Source: Apostichopus japonicus (taxonomy: Eukaryota; Echinodermata; Holothuroidea; Aspidochirotida; Stichopodidae). From it: 64,000 nt of DNA. The translations under genes and the position numbers were made by a program. The stretch lies in the NCBI RefSeq assembly GCF_037975245.1, contig NC_092561.1:7482001-7546000 (forward strand). Reading direction: 5' to 3'. Below, one piece after another: positions 38,801-50,800 of this stretch. Every line of letters starts with the position of its first letter. Within the stretch, counting starts at the first letter, position 1. The notes beneath the pieces were generated by a model. The model was not told where the DNA came from. It saw only the letters and a list, made by a program, of their open reading frames with translations, and searched no databases.

Positions 38801-41800
38801 TTTACCGACAGATAATAAAATCTTAAAATGGCTCCGCTATAGAGATGACATTCTATTGCTCTACGACGGTACACATCAGGAGCTTGAACACCTAGTAAAA
38901 AGGTTGAATGAAATTCACCGCTTCTTAAAGTTTACGGTAGAAATATCAAACACCGAGGTAACATACCTAGATTTGAAAATCTTCAAAGGTACAAGGTTCG
39001 AAACCAATGGGTTATTAGACACTAAAGTCCACACCAAACCCACGGAAACCTTCCAATACCTCGACAGAAACTCTGCACACCCACTTGCCACTTTTAAAGG
39101 CTTCATTAAAGGGGAAATATTACGATACGCACGTCTCTGTAACAACGAGACTGATTTCTTAGAGAAAAAGAATGCGTTCACAGAGAAACTGTTGCTCCGT
39201 AACTATAAGAAAGAGGAAATTGCCACAGCCACTAAAGGCATAAAATTTGAAAACCGTAGGCAATACCTCACTACCAATCCTAAACAAAAGGAACCACCAC
39301 TGGTGTTCAAGCTCACCTATACACCCCACATCAAAACCACGCATTTGAAAAAAGCACTTTTGAAACATTGGCACTTAATTTCGCAACACACGGAACTATC
39401 CAAACTGTTTCCAAAAGAACCGATTCTTGCCTACAAAAGGGCCCAAAATCTCAAAGATTTACTTGTTAACTCAAGGTTTCGTTCTAACGAAGAATCAGCT
39501 GACTCTCAAGATTCACACGAAGCTCTTTTAGATGCTCTTATAGATGCACTATGAGTTCATAAGAAACTCGTGCACAGAAAATAGATGCATTTTGAGAACG
39601 AGACGCTCATGCCGAATATAAAAAATTCAAAGGCTTACTACTGATGAAGCTCCTCCTATAAAAGTTGAGAGCAGAAACCGGTCTAGTTGGTCATAAGAAC
39701 CTACGCTAGTCTTTCTTACTATTAAAAGTACACTCAATTCACCTAATAGGTGCAATTATGTTTCACCATGAGGAACATGCTATAAGTTCATGTTCTTCGG
39801 GCCCTCCCTTAAAAATACCTCAGGTTCTTGGCTACTATGTTGCGTTAGATAGTGTAAAACCGCCTACACCCCCATTTCAGTTTCAAATCTTCAAAAAATG
39901 CGAAAGCTTTTACCGTATCAGTCAAATATATATACATACCTGCAATACATATCGTCCGTACGTGTAAGTGTGCATCACTAAGTTAGCTCCGTGCGTAGTG
40001 TCCTTGGTTATGCAAGAGAGAACTAATTCACACAGGGCGTATTGCACAGTGTACTCATCTGTAACATGATCTTTTTCTTCTGCACCTATGGGGTAAATCA
40101 CTGCTGAAGAGAAATAATTGAGTATGAGCATTAAAATAACCAGGCAATGGTGGCTAATGAATTTAGGCATATATCAATATTAGGGAGACTTTATCTTTAG
40201 AGCCTGGCCTCTGCGTAAACTATACTGCCTATGCGTTGGTTTGATGGCTGGGAATTGTCAAGAAAACTTTAATTTCAGTTTTCAGAAGTGATTTTGCAAA
40301 CCTCCTACTACACAATTGTTGGCATTTTAATATTAACAGTATGACAGAGTATCGTATCGCGTAGTGTAATAGTGCTGAAGTGAATAGCTAAATTTTACTT
40401 ATTCCTCAAGCAACGCCACACATGTATGTCATAGGGTGACCTGCAGTCGCGTGAGCGCTTAGGAAATTTTGCTAAATGATCAAATTCCTTTTCCAAGGTG
40501 CTAGGTTTGATCATGTTTTACCTATGTAGTTCCAAAAAGAATGAATACAAAACCTGGAAGATACAGGCATCGCTCCAAACACTTTCGTAAAGCGATGGGA
40601 AATCGTGGCTTAAGAGGTCCTGGACCTGGACCTGGACCTGAACCTGGACCTGGACCTGGTCGTCTCCCTGATTTCAATGTTGTGGAGAATTCTGGAATAC
40701 CTGAGCTACCTGAATCTGGTCCTATTTATCAACTTCGAACCCATTTCCCTGACACTTGGCTTTGGCATTTGTCCACGATAGGGTAAGTTGTTGTTATTAT
40801 ATCGTTTATGTGACAGTCTGTTAGTATGTTCATTTCATATTATATGCTTAACTTTGGCTATATGTAGTGGGTCACAGTGGGTAGTCTGTGATCTTTATCT
40901 AGTGGGTCACAGTAGGTGGTCTGTGATATGATCAGGCAGGCCTAGAATTTTAAAATTTTAGCAACTGAATTCCTTAAAAAATTGCAAGTGCTTTAGAAGG
41001 TCTGCAATCTAGAAACAATTTTTAACTAGCATTGTTGTGAATTACAACACTCATCAGTTACTGTACAGCAGGCTACATCTGATCGCAGCCCAACAATATC
41101 TGCTGAAAATGAGCAGTACTCAGATACTTATATGACGATTATTAACGAGACAAATATTAACAAACAAATAATAATAAAATCAAATGTTTATGGTCTTGAT
41201 GTCTACTCGGTGGAAAGCAGAAAGATGCAAATTAATGTCTTTTTTTGTGCCACTGGCGAACAGCAAGTAACTAAAACCCAAATTTCGAGGCCTTGCATTT
41301 TCACGGTAAATTGCTTTGTGGATACAAATGGAGATATTATCGTTAATTTAAAGGTCCATGGAAAGGTTTGTATTTATGGAGGATTTACATGTATTTTAAA
41401 GATATGTGTTATATGAGTCTAAACCATCATGGATGGTCAGGGAACAGCAACGTAGCCAGGATGATTCTTGTTTAATTGTCCAATGTCTATAGACTTTAAT
41501 ACATTTGAAGAACTTAACTGATGGACAATATAAACTTCCATATTTTGTAAGACAGCCAGATGTGGAGTCAGTGACCTAAAAAAAAAAATTGTTTTAGCAG
41601 TGTAATAATTATTTATAGGTAGTGCGTATCACGAACGATTGCTAGCTTAGCCTCATAACATGCTGTTCGTGCAACAACTTAGGATGAATCATAGAAAGGA
41701 TGAGAACGAACGTTGTCGACGTCGTTGTGCATACGGTTCGTGACATTCCATCGAGTGCGGTTAGGTAGGCAATATTTATTTTATTACGCATTGGCCAACT

Positions 41801-44800
41801 GTAGGCTTGTAATAGGCTATCTAGCTAAATTTAGCTAATTGTATCTGCCAAACTACGTAAGTAGTCAGGGGCGGCAGAAGCACTTTTAATCTGAAGGGGG
41901 GGGGGGGCACCGACATCAAAGGGCACTTTGCAGAAATTTGATTGGACTGATGCAGCCTTATATTTAGTACCCTTTATAACTCTTATTGTATTATCTTATT
42001 TGCGTATATACACATCACTCCATCAACGCCCCCCCCCCCCCTCAAGGAACATATGCATACTAGCACTGCAATATCCAATATGAAAATTTAGAAACAAGGA
42101 ATAAGTTTTCTTTTGAGACAAAATGAGGTGAAATCATGCTAGTTGCTAATGTAGGTATCTTCCGAATTAGAGTTTATTTCTTGTAAATATCTTAACAAAA
42201 TTTTTCCATTCGAAATAGCTTTGAGTTTGACCCACAGAAATTCATTAAAAGTCAGGGGCGTAGCCAGGATTTGCAAAGTTATATGCACGACTATCTGAGC
42301 GGAGCGCCACCATCGGTTGGCGCGGAGCGTGCAAGGGAATTTTGGTTTTACAAACCCCTCAGATGGCCGAAACGGCCCTTCCCGGGTGTTCATTCTGGTT
42401 CCCTGGCCTCTTGCTAACTTGAGACACCTCAATTTTGATGTAGAAAAAGGGCACATTTTTAACCTGTGGAAAAGTGGTGGGGGGGGGGAATGTGCCCCCT
42501 GTGCCCCCCGGTTCCGCCGCCCTTGTAAGTAGCTGAATCAGTAGGCCTGAATGTTACTACAATTATACTCGAGTAAACGGAGCTGACGAGTATTCAAGAT
42601 CATAAGAGCACTGACAAAATACCATGCTAAAAAACAACAGTTATTAAACATTTTTTTTTTGGACACTGAAAAAGGGGAGCAGTCGCTCCCCTGCTCCCCC
42701 CTGGCTTCGTCCCTACCAGGGAATAATTTGGTGAAGGCTCTGAACTGTCTCTTATAAGATACGATGGTTTCTGTGTGCAAAATACTGCTTTACGTCTTCG
42801 CACTTGTATAGCAATTTGACCATTTTGTATACGGTTGCATTTGTGATTGAATACCCATCAATTATTCTCAATTGGTGAACGGTTAATGAACCAAAGAAGA
42901 ATGATCATGCGACATTCTGGTTTTGACCATTTAGCATGTGAGTCGGCCTGTTGTGGCAATTAAAGGGCAGTATATTATTATTAAGTGTGCGGAATGCAGA
43001 AAACATTCAAAAACTGTTTGTTGTGGTTACTTCATGTTCTCGCAAGTGTGCATTAATCTAATTAATCAGACCTTGTTACACTTTCTGTGAGTATTTACTG
43101 TATCAGTATTTGTCTGACCTTAAATCCTCATATTGCCATCATTTCTCATTTTAATTTAGCAAAGCAGGGGTAAGCACTGTCAGTCACACGGTCCCTCACT
43201 CCATTACCGACTGGGTCACGACAGGCTTCTGCACCTCTGCCGAACATGGAATCGGAATAGCAGAACCGATATCCTTGCGTGTTTTCCAACCGTTTTTCAT
43301 CTCAACAGTGTTGCCTTATTCAGTCATACAGGATGAGGAATTCCCCTTGAAGATAACAGTGTTTAACTACCTTAGTGAATACTTCACGGTACATGCATTC
43401 TCCAACCCAAATTATGCTTAGGAAGTTTCATGCGTTGTTGACATAAATTGTTTACTTTCGTTAATATTAATTGTTTCTGTTGTTAACTGGCCAGGTTGTT
43501 CAAAATCTCAGTGTAAAAGTTCTTAATTTTGGTTGTGAACCAACATGGATAATACTCTTTCATTCAATATTTACCTTTCTTAAATTGTTAGTTCAGTTGT
43601 TTTCTATGCTAGTTGCATATGTCTATTCTTCTACAGTCCAATGCAGAATGGGGTACATTGCAAACTATTTTTTTTCCGATTCATAGCAGAGCCAGATAAT
43701 TAAAATCTTAAAACAGTCACTTGAAACGGTCTTTCGAAGCAGGTATAAAAACATTAACGTAAAGCTACCTTCGAATTGCCTTTGCCATACTCGGCTTCAG
43801 ATAAGGAACATGACTGACACTTTAATAATTAATATTAATAATGTTAATTAATTAATGTTAATATTAATCTGTTGAGGCTTATATTGCCAGGTATTTCAAC
43901 AAAACCAACGCAAACACTTGAGTTGTCTCAAAGTGAAATAATGTTATAAAGCTCAACCAGTGTTAAATTAGCTGTTTTGATATATTTCAAATAGTGTCAC
44001 ATTCACTCTTGACTTTAAATGTATATCCACCGATATTAATAATTATTTCTCTTCCAAAGGTGATCGTGCGTCTTGAGCCCTCTTCATACTTTAGCATACA
44101 GGATCAAGATTTCTTCAAATACCTGTGCGTGTGTGGAGGACAAGCTGGATCTGTTGAATTTAACATAATACCACGAGTATTGGGCAAGATACCAATCATA
44201 GGTAAGCCAGTTTAAATGTACCATGTATGCCCTAGTTATAGGTTTATTGGTCAAGATACCAATCATAGGTAAACCAGTTTAAATGTACCATGTATGCCCT
44301 AGCTATTGGTTTATTGGTCAAGATACCAATCATAGGTAAGCCAGTTTAAATGTACCATGTATGCTATAGTTATTGGCGTATTGGGCAAGATACCAATCAT
44401 AGGTAAGCCAGTTTAAATGTACCATGTATGCTACAGTTATTGGTTTATTGTTATTATAATATTTACAGATATATGAGAGCAGCTTGATAATATTTACAGA
44501 GATATGAGAGCAGCCTGATAATATATGCAGATATATGAGAGCAGCCTGATAATATTTACAGAGATATGAGAGCAGCCTGATAATATATAGAGATATTTGA
44601 GAGCAGCCTGATAATATATACAGATATATGAGAGCAGCCTGATAATAAATACAGATATATGAGAGCAGCCTGATAATATATACAGATATATGAGAGCAAC
44701 ATGATAATATTTACAGATATATGAGAGCAGCCTGATAATATATACAGATATGTGAGAGCAGCCTGATAATATTTACAGATATATGAGAGCAGCTTGATAA

Positions 44801-47800
44801 TATTTACAGATATATGAGAGCAGCTTGATAATATATACAGATATATGAGAGCAGCCTGATAATATTTACAGATATATGAGAGCAACATGATAATATTTAC
44901 AGATATATGAGAGCAGCCTGATAATACATACAGCTATATGAGAGCAACATGATAATATTTACAGATATATGAGAGCAGCATGATAATATATACAGATATG
45001 TGAGAGCAACATGATAATATTTACAGATATATGAGAGCAGCTTGATAATATATACAGATATATGAGAGCAGCCTGATTATATATACAGATATATGAGAGC
45101 AGCCTGATAATATATACAGATATATGAGAGCAACATGATAATATTTACAGATATATGAGAGCAGCCTGATAATATATACAGTTATATGAGAGCAGCCTGA
45201 TAATATTTACTGGTATATGAGAGCAACATGATAATATTTACAGATATATGAGAGCAGCCTGATAATATATACAGATATATTAGAGCAACATGATAATGTT
45301 TACAGATATATGAGAGCAGCCTGATAATATATACAGATATATGAGAGCAACATGATAATATTTACAGATATATGAGAGCAGCCTGATAATATATACAGAT
45401 ATGTGAGAGCAGCCTGATAATATATACAGATATGTGAGAGCAACATGATAATATTTACAGATATATGAGAGCAGCCTGATAATATTTACTGGTATATGAG
45501 AGCAACAAGATAATATAATCAGATATATGAGAGCAGCCTGATAATATAATCAGATATATGAGAGCAACATGATAATATTTACAGATATATGAAAGCAGCT
45601 TGATTATATTTACAGATATATGAGAGCAGCTTGATAATATATACAGATATATGAGAGCAGCCTGATAATATATACAGTTATATGAGAGCAGCCTGATAAT
45701 ATTTACCGGTATATGAGAGCAGCTTGATAATATATACAGATATATGAGAGCAGCTTGATAATATTTACCGTTATATGAGAGCAACATGATAATATTTGCT
45801 GATATCAAGCTGTGCATGATATGGGACTGTGGTTAGGAATAATGATCATAACAATTTGACCAGCTCATAATGACGTGTTTAGGTCAACTGGAAGATACAT
45901 GCAAGTGTCATGTACTTTCCACTGGCAAACAGCAATAATGACAATCAATCAATTTGTTTTGTTTTCATTGTCTTTTTGATAGCACTTGGGGAATATATAC
46001 CTCCTTCTCAAGAATTACCAGAATGTGGAAAAACAGGGAACAGTATAGATGAACTATTAGATGTCTGGGATGCAGTGAACAAGACTGTTCTAATTGAGGT
46101 ACGTACAGTACTCATCACATCTGCAGTGTCGATACAAAATTTAATGGTCGAGGGACATGTGACCAATCTTCCAGACTTTTTGTTTTAAGACGTAGAAAAT
46201 GCATTTCTTTCTATCAAGGAATGAGCAAACCAAATATATATGACAAAGTTGAGCTTTACTCAAGATTCATCAGATTCATTTACTCTTATTCAATAAGTAT
46301 TTATATGTTATTGACAGGTATGTCTTATTCCATTTGTGAAGTCTTCATTAGGTAGTGTGGTATAACTCTTGACCAGAATGTGATCCACCTCAGTCTTGTT
46401 CAAGTTTGTACATTTATCACTTTCTTACACCACATTAAAGATTTGTGGCAAACTAGTTTGTATTATATACTGATTACTTTGTGCAACAAACTTGATTAAG
46501 ATTAATTGTGTAACTAGTGGTATTAAAAGGCACATGACTTGCTTTGTAGTTTTGAAAGCTGGATCATTAAGCTGTATGCTCTCAAAAGCTACTCTTCACC
46601 CAAGTCCTGTGAGGTAACTGGTCAACACCAGGCTGTGGCAGCCCACTATGGGACTGAGAATGCACAGATATGGCTTACTTTAGTGTCCTAGGAGCATATG
46701 TGTGAATGATGTAGACTAGGGTGTGTGCTTGTGACCAGGGATAAACTATTGTTATGTGTGCATAGCTGAACGTTTTGGCCTTACTTCGATACCGTGATAT
46801 TTCTTGTTGATCATGTTTCAAGAAACATGAATTTTCTGAGGTACAAGCATAAACAAATGGCACTGTGAATAAGTGTCCTAGTTTGTTGAAATGTCTTCTA
46901 TGTTATAGTCGGTGACTGCTATGGTTACTCCATTCCGAGAGATTTAGTCGACTATTTTATAGTTGGTAACTGATATGGTTACTCCATTGCGTGATTGATG
47001 ATTTGGTTTACACTGTAGCTAACTTGGAATCAGGCCGGCCAGTTGGGACAATTTCCTAATGCTAATACGTACCTCTCTAAACTGGTCTCCCATATATGCT
47101 TTAAAGCACTTGTACTGACAGTACAAACAGTTCCTAACCTTGATCTGATAGAAACATGATATTCATACTGCTCATACTGACACTAGGGAGTGCTCTGAAA
47201 ATGCAGGACATGACAGTAAAGAAAAAATTGTAGTGACTGGGCGAGTAGGCGAAACTCCTTGCAACTTGTGGTGACCAGAATACTAGAGCAGCATTTGGCA
47301 ATTTAGTTAGTCTTTATCAATACAGAACAGCAAGGCACATGTAGAGATCCACATAATGTAGCTACATTAGAATCTAGTTAGCAGCTATACCAATACACAG
47401 GATAACAAAATTTCGTTTTTGTCTCCGGTAATAGGGTAAAAATATTTATTCCAATGGTAAGGAAAGAATCAAATTAGTTTAAAAACAAATTTCTCCAATG
47501 CGCTACATAAGTTAAATCAATTGGTTATATTTTGATAAAATGTTTTGTTTTTTTAATATTTTTCTTTGACTTTGTATCTTACTTTCCTCTTTAAAGGCAG
47601 AGGGTACTGGAGTGGAAAGGGCAATCAACTTCTTGATATGTCCAGATGGTGAGAACTCACTACTCATTTGTGTTTTTGAATGATTTTTATCACAATGTTT
47701 ATCGAATTACCACTCCTATGGTTGTACATCACTAAAGAACTCAGTACAGGTGAACGTAGTACCGTCTGGATATTACAAGTTGATTGAAATTATGGTTAAT

Positions 47801-50800
47801 ACTTATGTTTTATAGGATCATCTAGTTTTAGATAATAATAATAATATTTTTAATATTTGCTCTTTATATAGTGCTTTATACCAGCGATAGGTGTCAAAGC
47901 GCTTTACAGACGTTATATTACCCCTGGTCAATGATAACCTGTCCCAGAGACAATCACTCCAGTTGGCAGCAGATATATATTGCACCCAATGACAAGGTAC
48001 CTCACAGGTACCCATTTAACCCCTGGGTGGAGAGAGGCAAGTGATAAAGCATCTTGCCCAAAGACACAACGTAATGAACTAGGCAGGAATCGAACCAGCA
48101 ATCCTTGGATCACGGATCCCACGCTTTAGCCAATTGGCCACCATGCTCTCAACGGGGGATTTAAAGTCTGCTATATGTAGTGCAACTAGCTAGGTCACTC
48201 GGAGCTCCTACTGAAGTTTCCCCATAGCAACCACTTGATGTCTGATGTAATGGAATGAGGTTTTGTCACTGATAATATGAATTAATGGCTGCATATATAC
48301 ACAATGCACATCACAGCTTCCTCTTAAGCTATGGGTTTTCTCAAACCCTGCCCCCCCACCCAATGATATCATCAAGTAAATGTCTCTTTTATAATAATTA
48401 CAGATGCTGAGGGTGGTTCGTTTCTCAAAGAAGTCGCTCTTGAATTTCCATTCAATACTGTCCCTGGAACAGGATCATGTAAAGTACAGGTTACAGGTAG
48501 GTCCCTTTACCGTGCATAACTGTACAGGTATCTCCATTTACCATGCATAACTGTACAGGTATGTCCCTTAACCATGCATAACTGTACATGTATCTTCATT
48601 TACCATGCATAACTATACAGGTATGTCCCTTTACCATGCATAACTGTACAGGTTTCTCCCTTTACCGTGCATAACTGTACAGGTATGTCGCTTTACCGTG
48701 CATAAGTGAATGTGCCTTCTTCTGGATTGCAACCATATGGTTCTCAACCTGGAGTCAGTGGACCTCTATTTCTGGGAGGACAGGGTGAATAGAAGGCCAT
48801 GGGCCTTCTTAAAGTCAAAGGGGCCTTTCAAACATGATACAAACGTTCTTACTCTGTCAATTTGGACAAACAGAACAGGTTTGGATTTAGGTGACATCTC
48901 AGGTAAAGATAATCATTTTGATCATATTTCATTTCCAGCCATGATGAGGCTGAGGTCACATTTAACATTTCTTGTGCACGGAGTTGTCAGTTTCAATAAT
49001 GTCAGTCCAAATTGTGGCGATTTTCTTTGCATTACTGATAATTCTCTGCATGTACTGGTGTCAGTGTTGTAGCACGCTACTCAAAAAGTAATCCTTAAAA
49101 TTTTAACCTACTGGTACTCATCATTCAGTACTCAGACGCTAAATTACTTGTTCTTGTACTCAGTTTAAAGTAGTCGGTACTTGCTGAGAATGAATACTTT
49201 AGGAGCACTTGCATGAAAAAGTAGTACATCATTATTGAGTGATGATATAACATGAGAAGATTGCGTTTATCGGAATCATTGTCTTACTTTTAGGAAATGT
49301 TCTTGGCCCGGCACTGACAAATCTGGGATCCCTCCTTCGCATGCCCACCGGCTGTGGGGAACAGAATATGATTGGTTTCACACCTAACATCTTCGTCCTG
49401 ATGTATTTGGTTCACACTAATCAACGTGTGAACTTCCCTGAAGTGTACAATCAAGCCAAGGAATATATGCAGGTAGGTAAGTGGTCTCATTTCATTATTC
49501 CCCAGTATTGTTAGTTTCTTTGCTCCTGCTGTTAATTAATAAATATCATGTTTTAATCATTTCGGGTATTGAATTACCACCCCATCTCCCGTCCCACCCC
49601 ACACCCCTTCAGCACTTAGTTATTTTTATCGTAGTTAATTTCTAGCTATAATTAGACTTCTTTGCAGCTAAGACATCTAGTAATCTTTTCCTAATTTTGC
49701 TTATGTATGTAGACATTTTATATACATTCTCAAAAAGAAAAAGAAATGAAAATAAGTACTATGTTGAATTTATGAAACATAGTCGAAGTGAATCAAGTGT
49801 TACCTCCAGCTGATAATTACCTTGTGTGCATAAAGTAGGTTTAGCTGATAGAATGTTACGTATATGTTTTCTTTGACAGGATATGAGAGAGAACTTCAGT
49901 ACAGGTTGAATGATGGATCCTACAGTGCCTTCGGCCAGAGAGATGGTGAGGGAAGTACATGGTAAGTCATTAGTGTATGGTACGCGAGTCATTAGTGTTT
50001 GGTATGTAGGTCATCAGTGTGTGGTACATGAGTCATTAGTGTGTGGTACATGAGTCATCAGTGTGTGGTACGTGACTCATTAGTGTGTGGTACGTGAGTC
50101 ATTAGTGTGTGGTTCGTGAGTCATTAGTGTGTGGTACGTGAGTCATTAGTGTGTGGTACGTGAGTCATTAGTGTGTGATACGTGAGTCATTAGTGTGTGG
50201 TACGTGACTCATTAGTGTGTGGTACATAAGTCATTAGTGTGTGGTACATGAGTCATTCGTGTGTGGTACATGACTCATTAGTGTCTGTTACACGAGTTAT
50301 TAGCGTGTGGTACGTGAATCATTAGTGTGTGGTACATGAGTCATTAGTGTGTGGTACATGAGTCATTAGTGTATGGTACGTGAGTCATTAGTGTGTGGTA
50401 CACGAGTCATTAGTGTTTGGTATGTAGGTCATCAGTGTGTGGTACATAAGTCATTAGTATGTGGTACATAGGTCATTACTGTATGGTACGTGAGTCATTA
50501 GTTTGTGTTACGTGAGTCATTAGTGTGTGGTTCATGAGTCATTAGTGTGTGGTCCGTGAGTCATTAGTGTGTGGTATGTAAGTCATAAGTGTGTGGTACA
50601 TAAGTCATTAGTATGTGGTACATAGGTCATTACTGTATGGTACGTGAGTCATTAGTTTGTGGTACGTGAGTCATTAGTGTGTGGTACGTTAGTCATTACT
50701 GTTGGGTACGTGAGTAATTAGTGTTTGGTACGTGAGTCATTAGTGAGTGGTACGTGAGTCATTAGTGAGTGGTATGTGAGTCATTAGTTTGTGGTACGTG

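Larger units (their letters stand above)
36787..39879 (+). mobile_element. Penelope-like retroelement with short direct terminal repeats
   Basis: An identical 71-bp block (from TTAAAAATACCTCAGG to CACCCCCATTTCA) occurs at 36787-36857 and 39809-39879. Between them are ORF1 (36872-37447), the reverse transcriptase ORF (37530-39554) and a hammerhead-like ribozyme (39637-39687). Penelope-like elements typically have such partial pseudo-LTRs and ribozymes. The left repeat is probably a 5'-truncated copy of a longer right pLTR of about 320 bp. The coding frames are open, so the insertion looks recent. It sits in intron 16, same strand as the host gene. Confidence 0.85.

Noticed and set aside
36787-39879. 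LTR retrotransposon
   Set aside because: Direct repeats are only 71 bp and there is no gag, protease, integrase or RNase H; the RT motifs are Penelope-type.
43160-43170. Exon 18 acceptors at AAAG or CAG (43164, 43167)
   Set aside because: Both break the frame with exon 17; only the AG at 43158-43159 restores it.
44556-45817. Long minus-strand open frames (110 and 120 codons)
   Set aside because: The 31-bp repeat lacks stops in that frame by chance; the peptides are pure repeats.
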